Below, piece after piece: positions 50,701 to 61,085 of a stretch of DNA of 64,000 bases. The stretch is from the NCBI RefSeq assembly GCF_016801865.2, contig NC_068938.1, forward strand, positions 22,564,873 through 22,628,872, read 5' to 3'. Origin of the DNA: Culex pipiens pallens (taxonomy: Eukaryota > Arthropoda > Insecta > Diptera > Culicidae). Positions within the stretch are counted from its first letter, which is position 1, and each line of letters begins with the position of its first letter. The position numbers were made by a program, and so were the translations under genes. A model generated the notes under the pieces. It saw nothing but the letters and a program-made list of their open reading frames with translations, ran no database searches and had not been told where the DNA came from.

Positions 50701-53061
50701 ACTTCGTTTTTAGTTTTACAGAAAATATGTTCAAAAAAAGAACTAATTTGATTATAAAAACTTTGATTTATTTTTTCATTTATAAACACTAGGACTTTTT
50801 TTACCGAATTCAGTAGTTGATAAATTGGTTAAGTTTAGATCGGTAAACTATCTGTCAAAATCAACAAAATTTTGCCGAATCTCGGTTGTACGCTGAACAA
50901 TAATCAACTTCATTACCGAATTTCGGTAATTTTCAGTTCACCGAACTGTTCAGCTGTTGAAAATTCTGTAAACTTTACTAAATTCGGTAAAAAATCTAAG
51001 TGTGTATATTGTTAGGTACTTTAAAAATATCTACAATTGAGAAATCGAATGTCATGTTATAGGATGCACAGAAAAAAAAATCATGGTAATGTTACATCTG
51101 TCAGAAAAAAATGTGTAATTTTACCTCTGAAAATGTGTAATTTTACCACTTTTCTGTTGTTATGTCGCTTTTTCAGTCTAAATTGAGGTAAAATTACATC
51201 ATAAAAGATGTAATATTCATCCTTCCAAAATTACACCTTCCGAATTTCAACAATTTTTTCATGTGTGTTGAAATGTATAAAATTAAATCTTCTTCGGAAA
51301 CTTATGAATAATCCAAAATATCAAAAATGTTCATGAGACATTCAAAAGCCCCGTATCATTTATCTTTGTTGATATGTTGCTCAATCATTCCATCAAAGTA
51401 TTGTTACTTTATGTTGTACATACATTTTATTTTTATAGCCTGATTTTTTATATACTTTGTTGCTCAGAGTATTTCTTCCAAAGTACCCACCAACTTTCGG
51501 CTATAGCTCCTTCGTTCAAAACGAACTTTCAAAAAAGAAGACAACTCCCTATTTTGTTCAACTATCTCCAAACCTGAACTCCCACGTGTCTCTCTTTCTC
51601 TCTCTTTCTCTCTCTCTCTTTTCTCTCTTTCTCTTTCTCCCCGTTTATTTCCCAGTGTCCACGGTATCTGTTATACCCCTCATGAGCTATAAACCACAAC
51701 TTGAGCTATTGATGTGATATTACTACCGCCCTATCATTCGTATCGTCTCGTTCTAAGCGTCCAATCGTATTACTACCACTACCACTACTACCACTACAAC
51801 TACTACCGCTATTAACGATACTAGAAAAATGCCAAAGAATACCAAAACACTAGTGAGATAAGTCCGTGTAACGTGTTGAAATCGTATAACGTGTACCGCG
51901 TGTAACGTGCGTAAACGTTAGAAGCAATCACTACCAGAGAGTACAAAGTAACCATAAGTACCCCCACCCCCCTCCGTTTTAAATGTCCGGAATATGTCCG
52001 CGCTTCGAACCGTTCAAGCGAATGTCTCGTGAACTCGTTGCCTCCCAAGTCGAAGAATAACATAGAACAAAAAAAAACTCAAGAACATCGTATAAATCCC
52101 AACAAAAAAAAAGTACAGAAACATATGAATGCGATTTAGGGTATGTTCTTTTTTAAGGTTATGTTAAACAATCTGTTTGGTGTCGTTTCCGTTAACCTTT
52201 TTGTACCATATTACAAATAGCTTTTGATTGTTTTGCATTTTTGTTTAGTTTTGATTTTTAGTTTATGTATATCATGGCTTCCATCCCTCGATCCATCGAG
52301 CGAACATTTTAAGCTGCCCCCTATTTTTCCATGATTTCGGTTTTGGCTAGCTTTTGAAACTCCATGTTTCACTCTATTTCTCTTTGATGCGCAAGAAAAT
52401 CTGTGTGGGCTACATGATCAATGGACTCTTTTCAAACGAAATTTTTGATCGGCGATGGTTTTTGTTATTCTGTAAATTTTTGAAGTCTTTGTTCTAATTT
52501 GCACCGCACTGTCATTCTGAGTGATTCTGTCCTCTATCTCTTTGTCTAAATCTTACTCTAGTTTACTGTAGCTTTTTGCAACGAGAGCATGTGGGGGAAT
52601 CGAGTAAGTTGCACTGCTGCTTTTACAACGGTTGATGCAACTGCAGTGCAACAAGTTTGCAACTTTGTTTATGGATCTTTTTTTGTATATTTCGTAACAT
52701 GCTTTTCTTGTAAAAAGTTGCAGTAAATGTCCATGAAACAACAACAATAGATTTCTCAGTGTATTTAAATTGGATTTTGCTTGGACAAATGTTTTTTGTT
52801 ACTGTTAGTGAACTAATGCATTTAAAAATAAATCTCTAATATAAATGTTTCTATTTCCTCCCAACCACAAACTCCACCCCAGCAGTACTCGGAGCATCCG
52901 GTGAGATATTGCTAGAGAAGATCCTGGAGGAGGACAGCAGTTACGGTGATCCGGATTACTACTCGCGGAACGCCGGACAATCGCCGCCGGGCGCCGATAA
53001 TGACAAGCGGTTGCTGCTCGGTAATGGCCATACTGGCGCCATCCACATGACCGATATCTAA
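38750..53061 (+). CDS. Two-pass transmembrane protein of unknown function (five exons)
   Basis: Coding exons: 38750-38950, 39016-39142, 39668-39820, 44250-44423, 52883-53061; total 277 aa. All introns are GT-AG with phases 0, 1, 1, 1, and frames join without a stop. Residues 1-67 are strongly basic (KRQRKRRD) and likely cytosolic. TM1 spans about 72-94 and TM2 about 117-139, with a short loop (FPDNLSNQPAQTWH) between; then a charged segment (SNREEQDLESYVQRQLTRSRSG) and a long hydrophilic tail. The C-terminus MTDI fits a class I PDZ ligand (T at -2, I at 0). The start is the first ATG after a splice acceptor at 38729, in context ACCACCATGC. I do not recognise the family. The exon 5 acceptor is CAGCAG (tandem NAGNAG). 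Intron 4 is 8.5 kb and holds an antisense dead retroelement. Confidence 0.85.
39170..39335. repeat. Small palindromic repeat in intron 2
   Basis: CTTTTTACACGGCGCTCAC and GTGTGAACTCCGTGTAAAAG are inverted around CAAACATTTGTTTTGATAG-like sequence. Related sequence occurs at about 54050-54150 inside the 3' UTR element. Confidence 0.6.
39362..39525. mobile_element. Small MITE in intron 2, ACCGAATTT family
   Basis: Shares GATCGGTAAAC(C/T)ATCTGTCAAAAT, ACCGAATTTCGGTAATTTTC and GTTGAAAATTC with 50794-50992 in intron 4 of the same gene. Confidence 0.6.
39821..44249 (+). other. Intron 3 of the membrane-protein gene
   Basis: 4.4 kb with no internal gene supported. Contains poly-T runs at 40083-40095 and 41269-41290, AT-rich patches at 41380-42150, and GC-richer single-copy patches near 42640-43270. 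No clear transposon ends recognised. Confidence 0.6.
44424..45414 (+). other. Start of intron 4
   Basis: Reading through the exon 4 donor would give GKSSGFQRF and a stop. Open frames at 44647-44997 (+) and 45070-45285 (-) have no recognisable domain; the latter may be an old retroelement scrap. No gene supported. Confidence 0.4.
45415..45861. mobile_element. CGTCGTGCTA-end MITE, copy 2
   Basis: Left end CGACGTCGTCGTGCTATC equals the complement of the right end of 6141-6650, and the interior matches in opposite orientation (GTTTACGGCAGTCTA, GGCATTGTGAGCTGCAC). Flanks ATTC and ATTT give an imperfect 4-bp duplication. Confidence 0.85.
45942..47690 (-). mobile_element. Jockey/Juan-type LINE remnant with ORF1 but no ORF2
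   Basis: On minus the order is 5' leader, broken gag ORF1 (47587-46239), about 275 nt of noncoding sequence with AATAAA at 45984-45979, then a 22-nt poly(A) (45963-45942). A full element of this clade would have an endonuclease-reverse transcriptase ORF2 of several kb between ORF1 and the tail; none is present. The 5' limit is approximate and I could not define a convincing target duplication (GTTGTTTTT occurs near both ends but not adjacent to the tail). Lies antisense in intron 4 of the membrane-protein gene. Confidence 0.75.
46239..47587 (-). pseudogene. gag-like ORF1 of a Jockey-clade LINE, broken
   Basis: RNA-binding nucleocapsid-like protein of a non-LTR retrotransposon. The N-terminal piece (47587-47249) is basic and Ser-rich (KKKRRSS) and stops after ILLPGRKDNN. 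After about 100 bp of unrelated sequence, the second piece (47150-46239) resumes at LPTRKDYNYV, so the two pieces overlap at a shared motif. The second piece contains the region preceding the zinc fingers, then three zinc knuckles: C-x2-C-x4-H-x4-C (CLNCLQFGHGGRNC), C-x2-C-x3-H-x4-C (CATCGGEHKTQAC) and C-x2-C-x3-H-x6-C (CFNCGGDHSTKNRSC), and a helical tail ending LGAFILKYSS. Long open second half suggests a fairly recent insertion. Confidence 0.85.
47691..50793 (+). other. Intron 4, middle part
   Basis: A (CA)n run is at 48601-48617. 48840-49800 is GC-richer and looks single-copy. No gene or transposon ends recognised. Confidence 0.45.
50794..50992. mobile_element. Small MITE in intron 4, TTTTTTACCGAATT ends
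   Basis: Ends TTTTTTTACCGAATT and AATTCGGTAAAAAA are inverted. Second, truncated copy at 39362-39525. Confidence 0.7.
51068..51240. repeat. Repeat rich in TGTAATTTTACC motifs
   Basis: ATGTGTAATTTTACC occurs twice directly (51110-51150) and GGTAAAATTACATC inversely near 51188. Likely a small MITE; ends are not sharp. Confidence 0.5.
51590..51655 (+). repeat. CT-rich microsatellite acting as possible polypyrimidine tract
   Basis: Long run of TCTCTCTTTCTC ending CCCGTTTATTTCCCAG, which has the form of a strong 3' splice site. Confidence 0.7.
51656..51717 (+). CDS. Possible alternative last exon of the membrane-protein gene
   Basis: If exon 4 (ending phase 1 with G) is spliced here, the frame continues as VSTVSVIPLMSYKPQLELLM and stops at 51715-51717. 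The acceptor is strong, but a short open frame after a CT microsatellite can occur by chance, and downstream AATAAA at about 52828 is distant. Low confidence. Confidence 0.2.
51718..52882 (+). other. Intron 4, terminal part
   Basis: Includes an imperfect (ACT/ACC)n run at 51766-51812. Otherwise unique-looking sequence with no gene; ends in the CAGCAG tandem acceptor. Confidence 0.5.
51766..51812. repeat. ACT/ACC trinucleotide repeat
   Basis: ATTACTACCACTACCACTAC and similar, imperfect, about 15 triplets. Confidence 0.9.
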
Positions 53062-53823
53062 ACCACATCATCAGCAGCAGTCCCAGAATCGTCGCGGGAA
53101 ATTCCATCACCAGTTGCACCAGAACCAACCACAACCATCAACCGAGGGTCGAGCACATAACCTCAAAACACCACACAACGGCGACGTAAGTACCGGCAAA
53201 CCCGTATAGTAAAACCGCGGAATGGTCCCTTCCCAGTCTCCTAGAATAAACTGATTTTTCTACATGTATTGACCGTTAAGCATTAACCACACAAACATAT
53301 ACAAACAGTCAGTCACATTTACAGTTCAAGTACGTGAAACATATAAAAAAAGAAATCAAATAAATCAAATCATTAGCCCCCATAACCATGCACACACACT
53401 CAAACACACACAGATGGACGTGACTAAGCTACCCTTCAGCGGACTCTTTCGGCACGGTGGACTAACCATACGGAATAGTTTCGGTAAAATTTATATGGCT
53501 TCCATCTTGTACATCTTGTAAAATCTTGTAGATCAACGTGACTTCGGTTAAAAGGTCAGAACTACTTTCTGTTTTTGTTTCAACGATAGGTGCTTCAACT
53601 GAGTGTTTAGAAGAAAGGTTAACAAAATTCCGTACGACTGACCCACCGTGCAAACGACCACCAACAAAAATCGACGCTGCAACATAGATATATAAATGTG
53701 CAACATTGCTGAATTTACTAACTCTAAGAAAGATAAGCTATACGCCGAAATTAGCTGCGAAGGCTGCGAACCACTTGGCAGAAAGCAAGAGCAAACGATT
53801 CAGTCCCTCAAAAAAAATACAGC

Positions 53824-54968
53824 ACTAGGGTGGCCCAAATACTACGATGTAACACTGAACTACACTGGAACCCCATCCCAGTCTCGACGTTCTAGCAGGA
53901 TTCTAGCAGAATTCTTAGAGAGCTGGATATTCTTAGAGCATTCTAGCAGAAATGTTCTACCGTTCTAGCAGGATTCTGACAGAACCAGCTCTGCTAGAAT
54001 ATTTCGTGACTGGGATGGTTTGACATCGATCGTTGTCAAACCATCAGGGTCATTTTCAGTTTGACAACCCTTTTACACGGAGCTCACACTTACTACCAAA
54101 CGTTTATTGTGATAGTGTGAATGAGCTCCATGTAAAAAGTGATAGTTCGTGTTTTTTTAGATTGACTTTGTCAAACCAAAGGGTGTTCAAACTATAAAGT
54201 GTCAAACGAAAATGTTTCCAACCACGGAAGGTTCAGTGTAGTGTAGAACCCCTTTGATTTGACAGCTTGAGCTTAGTTGAGAACTGTCACTGTCACTGTC
54301 ACTTTTGACTCAATGCTTACCCACACTGCTTTAACGAATTTTTGATAGTGTTCAACCGTGCGCGCCATGCAAAAATTGTGTTAAATTAAAACTTTGATGA
54401 TTCGACACCGTTTGTTGAAAAACCATTTTTATGTTGGCAACTAACGCTCACACACACAACCAAATGTTTGTTTTCATGAAGTACGTGAACGGGGCTTTAA
54501 AAGTGACAGTTCGTCACTTTTTAAGTTAAATTTGTCAAACCAAAAAAATATTAAAAAAGTTGTGATTTTAGAGATTTTAGAGGTCATTTTTAAATACTTT
54601 AATTCGAAAATAATTCTGTTATCAGTTTGAAGCAAGTGTCGAAATCGTGTAAAGGGGATGTGGTGGTTAAAAATTATCGTGGTGAATTTCTTGTCATAAA
54701 ATTATTGGTTGATGAATGTTGAAAGAAATTTGCGTTTATTTGTGTGTATTTAATTTCTTTTCAAAGTTAACAGTGACAGTCATTTTGTTTTCAGATATCG
54801 ACTCAAATTTGATAGAGTTCTTCTGTTTAATAGTTTTTTGAACACTTTTTTTAACAAAGATTGCTTTCAATTCAAACATCTTCTATAGCAGTCAAAATAC
54901 AAAATTCCACACAATAAGTGAGTTTCCATGTTATAACTAAGTTTTCAACCACAGTGGGCCACCCTAGT
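53824..54968. mobile_element. 1.1-kb MITE in the 3' UTR, ACTAGGGTGGCCCA ends
   Basis: ACTAGGGTGGCCCA at left and TGGGCCACCCTAGT at right are perfect inverted ends. The interior holds inverted words GTTTGACA/TGTCAAAC and a nested element at 53873-54018. Confidence 0.82.
53873..54018. mobile_element. 146-bp MITE nested in the 3' UTR element
   Basis: CCATCCCAGTCTCGA at left and TCGTGACTGGGATGG at right are inverted with two mismatches. GTTCTAGCAGGATTCT repeats several times inside. Confidence 0.75.
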
Positions 54969-55482
54969 ACCCATTTATCATATCCACCAAAAAACGCCGC
55001 AGCAGTAGTTAATTAGCAGCTAAAACATAATCAAGAACCCGCAGTGAGTAATCAAGATGACTCCACCAATCAGACTAGTTCAACACACAGACAGACATCT
55101 TTCACTAACACACACACGCACAGTAAAGAATATGGGATTCCGCGGGCGGTGCCCAAAACTTCCCAGCAGATCAAAAAAAAAACTTGCATTGAACTACATC
55201 GGCATTTATGCTAGTTGAAACATGGCTGAACATCGGTTTTATATCCATTTTTTCGAACAAAAAAATCAAGAATAAAACACAACATACACAAACACATTCG
55301 TTAATCTGTACGCTTGCCAACACTCGTCGAAGTTTTCATATATCGCTGTGTATAGTAAAGGGACAAACATTAACAAGAAAAAAAGGTAGAGGCATTTATA
55401 TATAAAACAAATGTTTGTGATCGAACAAGACAAAAAAAAAACAACCAAACAAAAAGCATGCATAACAAGGAATCAGCTCGAA

Positions 55483-55488
55483 AATAAA
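55483..55488 (+). terminator. Candidate poly(A) signal AATAAA
   Basis: First good AATAAA after the A-rich segment downstream of the membrane-protein stop codon. Another AATAAA is near 55811. Confidence 0.4.
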
Positions 55489-55490
55489 TG

Positions 55491-56639
55491 TATTTGATTT
55501 AAAATTTTTGATGTTTGTCACCAGATGTCGTATATATGAAAAGAGCAAAATTTGAACACATGTTGAACACCGTACTTAAATTACATTTCATAGCTATTTA
55601 AAGAAAGAAAAAGAAAACAACAAAAACAGAACATCATGAAATATCTAGATAAAACTTTTATTAAATCCAATTTAAAACAAAAACTCTTATAGCGCAAAGT
55701 GTAAACGTTAAGCAAAACTACACTATTTGTACAACACCATCAGAGAAAAAGGAAGAAGAAGAAAGAAAAACGTTCACAAATTTCTCTCTGCACTCCAAAA
55801 TACCAAAAAAAAATAAACAAAAAAAAGAGTTTAAATACAATCGGCAATCGCAGTGCAAATGCGAACCACAGCTAATCTTCCATGAACGCATTTTATGATT
55901 TTACTCCGAAAAGCATCATCTCTACGCAATTCAGCGTGTACAGTCGCCTTCCGTCACGTCACGTCACTCCCCTGAGTTAATTAACGTTTTCGCGGGAAGT
56001 TTGCCTCAATCATGCCGGAAGGCCGGCCGGTTGCCAGACGCCCCGCGGAACTCTGTGCGGGAGAAAGTTATTTGGAAGTCTGTTTGAAGTTATTTTCCCG
56101 GGTTGAGCGCGGTTTGATACACTTGTTGGCTGAATGTCCTGGAGGGGCGAACCAAACAATTTTCTTGGATTGTAATTAATATGTTATAAGTGGGCGTAGG
56201 GCATTCTCATGGTATAACTTTCGAAGCTTCGCCGTCTCCTGGCAACACTGAAGCTGTGTGCTGTAAAATTTTAGAAGCAGAAAGTTTCGAATGAAACATT
56301 CACAGTCAATGCCCTTAGGGATACTGATCGACATAGGTTTGGTTAATATGGGTATCAAGCTTCATGGTTCACACACTAAAAATCCCGATTATGTCTGTAA
56401 CACAATTGGACATTACATTTTAAAACACAATGACTAAAATTTAATAACTTTTTCAACAAGAGCGTTGAGAAAATTCTTTGTCAAATTGGTCATGTGTAAC
56501 ATAACCACCTGCACATTTTTTGGCATTTTCAAAATCGGTTAAGAAAACCTGTTTATGAGGGATGCTCTTTTTTATTAAGTTTGCCTGAACCTGAATTTCA
56601 ATATTATTTTTTTTTTATTTCACATCAATCTAATTCGGG
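55491..56639. other. Intergenic stretch
   Basis: A-rich to 55830. 55930-56150 is unusually GC-rich (GGAAGGCCGGCCGG palindrome near 56019) and looks single-copy. No gene recognised. Confidence 0.4.
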
Positions 56640-57995
56640 TTATTGTTGAACAAGAAGTACGTCATTTTATATTTGATTTTTTATCACTTCAATTCCCAAA
56701 ATAGCTATATTTTGAATTTCGATTTTTTTTTGTTTTAGAGTATTAAAAAATGCATCTTTTGCGCTAAAGTTTAGGATTGTGCAAAATCTGGTACCAAAGT
56801 TATAAATTTTAGAAAAAATAGGTTTTTGGTAAAAATCTAAAATATTGTCAAACGGCAAAAATGATTTTTTAATTTCAAAATCAAATTTTAAAATCGCTTG
56901 GCACATTTTTTGATAAAATTCTAGGCATTTTTTGGTTGATTGTTTTTCTCAAAACGTTCAGTTTTATGCAGTTGAAGAAAAAGCATCTCTGCACAAAATA
57001 TTATCGAAAAACTGAGAAAAATTCCTAAAAATTACATTATTGCCTTTAGCACTCGGAATGCTGGTTGTTGAGATACAGCATCTTGAAGCTCAATAAATGA
57101 CAAGAATTGGTGTTTTACCCCTTTCAAAAAGTTATTGTTCATAAATTTTTCATTAAAAAATGTCCAAATTATTTTTATTGGAAAAGGCAGAAAATTACTC
57201 AAATGTTCCACTTTTCGACATTAAAAGTCGAACCAATAATTTCCGAGATATTGTGAGATGAAAAAAGTGGGCATAAAATGACATTGAGAAAACGTATTTT
57301 TCACAAAATTTCAACTTTCAGAAGCTGTTTCGCGATCAGCAAAGTTAAAGAGGGAAAATTTTTGATAATTTTCTTAGCTTTATATTTTTATTTCTGCAGG
57401 GATGAAACACCAAACTTCGCCAAAAAAGTGTCAAGTCATTTTCTATTACAAATTTTATTTTGCATTTAACATAATTTTTGGAATCTTTTATGACAGTATT
57501 TAAGATTTTTCCCAAAAATCACATTTAAAAAAATCATTTTCAGTTGTAAAATCAAATTTGCAATTGAAAATGACTTTGTCTGGTTGATTTTTCTCGCTTC
57601 TAAACTAAAGCTCAAAAGATGCCCTTTTATGTTTCCTTATTACCACGTTAAATTTTTAATGAGCTCTCGAATTTCAATTAAAAAGTATGTATTTTGTAAA
57701 TTTAACTTTTCGTGATAAAAAGAAAAAAAAATGGATTTTGATTACCTATATTTTCTGGGAAATTCCAATCACCTAAAACTTCTGCGAAGACAGAAAATTC
57801 CATCTTAAAACACAGATTGTCATATATTATGTACCCATTTTATATGACCAGCCCCCAAAATTTTATGGAGACTTGTATGAAGAACAATAATAATTTAAAA
57901 TGGCTTCTTGATAAAAAAAAGTAAAGTAAAGAGTAAAAAAAATACAAAATTAAAAACCTCGAAAAACATACGAAACTCTAGAGAATTACTCAATA
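56640..57995. mobile_element. Degenerate member of the foldback family
   Basis: Left GATGCATCTTTTGCGC-like and AAATACATATTTT-like words are mirrored near 57600-57670, with a central AGATATTGTGAGATG region as in the other foldbacks. The right outer end has GACAGAAAATTCC, TATGGAGACTTGTATG and CTCTAGAGAATTACTC, matching foldback B's outer end. Left limit is uncertain. Confidence 0.5.
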
Positions 57996-58952
57996 TCAAA
58001 ATATTAAGTAACTATTTTGGTAATTAAACAATTTTTATACACACAAAAAAATAAAAAAATGTATTCATTAACTTTCTCTTCTCTGCCCATACCTGTCAGA
58101 TTTTGGTTTGCCTAATTTTACGAGATTTTTTACTCGATATTTCGCCAGATTTTTACACTTTTGACCAGGGGCTCGTAACTCTATTTTCAAGTCTAATTGA
58201 TTGGTTTAGAAAATCTGACTAAATAATCATATTTTTTGTAGTATTTACAACCCTAACCAGGGATGTTATTTTCTCGTTTCCTCGCCGATGGCGAGGGCTT
58301 TTAGATATCGTCCCTCGCTCAAATTATCAAATTTTCGGCGTTCTCCCAAAACTGCATCAAGAGAGCGAAGCGAAAACGACGCCGATGAAATAGCGAGCAA
58401 CGAACAAACCGATGCGTAAGACGGAAAAAAATCTCTCACACAGCCAGTCCTCTCGCTCAAAAAACAAGAGAAAGAGCAATCATGAAATTCTCTCGCCCGT
58501 AAGCCCTGTAGAAATGAGTTCATTTGTGTGCGTGAGCTCCAGTGTATGTATACAGCAATTTCGTGTGCGTGCCTCTCCGGTTGGAATGATAGTTCCATCG
58601 GAGCCAGCGAGAGGGTATTTCTCGTCGATGTGATGGGCTTTCGATATTCGCGATAGCAAGCCGACCATCACTCGGCTGCGAAAGAGAAGAGAAATTTTAA
58701 GAGACGAGGAACGCACCGAAATATGCATCAATGATAGTGCGATGGTGATGGTTTACCTACCCTGACCCTAGCAAGAAATATCTTCACTTCAACACTTTCT
58801 ATGACCCAAAAATCAAAATTTTCAAAACTAGCCTATAATTTTTGTATGGTCATAACAATCATTTCAATCATTTTCCCATCATTAACTCAATTCTTTTTTC
58901 AAAATTCAGGCCTGAAAGGTTTAAAGTGCATCGTTAGCCAGTATTTGGAATA
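57996..58952. other. Non-genic stretch with a GAGA-rich block
   Basis: 58255-58760 is GC-richer with many CTCTCGC/GCGAGAG motifs; it may be a dispersed element or a regulatory block, I cannot decide. 58800-58920 resembles 27590-27700. Confidence 0.35.
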
Positions 58953-60387
58953 TACAGTATGTAAAAAAAGTATTTACACCCCTTGGGCACTATGCACATT
59001 TTGTGATGAAACATGTAAAAAAAATAAGTTTGACAGGAACCTAGTACTACGTTTTGTTCAGAAACTCATGCCAAACATTTAAGATAATAAAAAGTTATAT
59101 AACAAATACTATTACGAAAATAAAAAAGGTGCAAAAAAAGTTTGTACACCTTTCGAAAAATTAACATAAGTAATGTTATTTGTTGACAAATCACCATAAA
59201 TCCAGTCTTCCAACTCCAAATAGGCATCCTTGACTGATTAAAAAAATATTTTGGATTGAATATAAAGTTTACTAACTACTTAGTATAAAAGTTTATATAA
59301 CTCTGGAAATTCTATATAAAACTTATCTAAATTTAATTTTGCAAACTTTCAATTTAACTAAAATTGCTATTTAAACATTTTGGAGTGGGTATAACACCGT
59401 TTTTGGGGTATTTGTATCGATAGAATAGATTTTTCGTTGGAATTTCGTACCAACCCGGAATTACGTCGTAGGAAAATCCGCCGGCATCCGAACCGGTCCA
59501 CGATTCACAAGTCAACCTATGTGGAATCAGAAAGGGCATAAAATTTCCGATCTTTTGATACCCAAACATCTAGGTTTTCTTTAAAACCTACGTTTTTAAA
59601 TACCTGGGCAAAAAGTAAGTTTGATCCACGAGAACAAAAATTACGAAATTCCATACATTTTTGGCAGATTGCTCAAACAAAACCATAACAACGTTTTTAC
59701 CTAGGTATTTAAAAACATGGTTTTTATAGAAAACCTGGATGTATGGGTATCAAAAGATCGGAAATTTTATGCCCTTTCTGATGCCACATAGGTTGACTTG
59801 TGAATTGTGGACCGGTTCAGATGCCTGCGGATTTTCCGACGACGTAATTCCGGGTTGGTACGAAATTCCAACGAAAAATCTATTCTATCGATACAAATAC
59901 CCCAAAAACGGTGTTATACCCACTCCAAAATGTTTAAATAGCAATTTTAGTTAAATTGAAAGTTTGCAAAATTAAGTTTAGATAAGTTTTATATAGAATT
60001 TCCAGAGTTATATAAACTTTAATACTAAGTAGTTAGTAAACTTTATATTCAATCCAAATTATTTTTTAATCAGTCAAGGATGCCTATTTGGAGTTGGAAG
60101 ACTGGATTTATGGTGATTTGTCAACAAATAACAGTATTTATGTTAGTTTTTCGAAAGGTGTACAAACTTTTTTTGCACCTTTTTTATTTTCGTAATAGTT
60201 CGTAATAGTGGTTATATAACTTTTTATAGAAATCATCTTTTCATGAGCTTTTTGTAGCAAAATGTCTGGAATGAGTTTCTGAACAAAACGTAGTACTAGG
60301 TTTCTGTCAACATTAAATTGTTTAGATGATTCATCACAATATGTGCATAGTGCCCATGGGGTGTAAATACTTTTTTTACATACTGTA
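58953..60387. mobile_element. 1.4-kb palindromic mariner-like element
   Basis: TACAGTATGTAAAAAAAGTA at left and its complement at right; nearly the entire element is a palindrome with arms of about 700 bp and centre near 59670. TA bounds both ends. Each arm holds a mirrored open frame of 71 codons (59354-59569 minus, 59739-59954 plus) that differs at five replacement and one silent site, so it shows no sign of protein-level constraint. Confidence 0.88.
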
Positions 60388-60663
60388 GGTGAACAAAACC
60401 GCTCTTTTTTAGGAACCGCTCATTTTCGTTCGCTCATTAAAATGAGCGACTCTTTTGATGGAAGTGTTATGTTAAGGATAGTGTGGTTTTAAGTTATTTT
60501 ATTGGACTTTTATAAATTATTCGAAAAAAAAATAAACTTAAAACGAGAAGATGCCCCTTGAAAACCACTGGTCTTGGCGGTCTCTATGTCAAGATTTCTC
60601 CTCGAACCTAAACGTTCGAATGATTGCATGGCATCCAAACTTAAATCTTAAGTGGTTTTGAAA
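60388..60663. other. Spacer between two transposons
   Basis: Contains inverted words GAACCGCTC and GAGCGACTC around AATGAGCG near 60410-60455; probably repeat debris. Confidence 0.35.
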
Positions 60664-61085
60664 TACAGTCGACTCTCTGGCCGTCGATCTTCTCTATATC
60701 AATAATACTCCATCTATCGATGAATTCTTCAGTCCCTTCAATCTGCATACTTCAATTATCTTCATTCCTCGATATTTTCCCTTGCTTGAAGGATCTCTTC
60801 CTCGACGGTCCCTTGGATTCTGTTTGCTTTAAAAATCTCTTCCGGTTGTCAATAATTTCACTTTCTCATGGCTTGCATAGACATTTTTCTTGGCGTAACG
60901 AAGCTTTGAAGGGTGTTTGACATTAGTTTGTTTTTGTTTGATGAACGTTGCCATGATTCTCTCCCATAGCTGGGTATCAAGAAAAAAATATTTTCAATCG
61001 AGTTTTCATTTTGCATCGTTCTGTAAACTGATGATTCTCTTCCTCGACGGTCCCTTGGATATTGACAACCAGAGAGTCGACTGTA
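60664..61085. mobile_element. 422-bp MITE, CAGTCGACTCTCTGG ends, intact copy
   Basis: TACAGTCGACTCTCTGG at left and CCAGAGAGTCGACTGTA at right, perfect over 17 bp, TA limits. Very similar to 23578-24003. Confidence 0.9.

Larger units (their letters stand above)
53062..55490 (+). other. 3' UTR of the membrane-protein gene
   Basis: Follows the stop at 53061. A-rich from 55220; AATAAA at 55483-55488 is a plausible end signal. It contains a 1.1-kb transposon (53824-54968). Extent is inferred. Confidence 0.5.

Noticed and set aside
59354..59954. Two mirrored 71-codon open frames in opposite orientation
   Set aside because: They are the two arms of one palindrome. Between arms five of six codon differences change the amino acid, so there is no sign of protein constraint.
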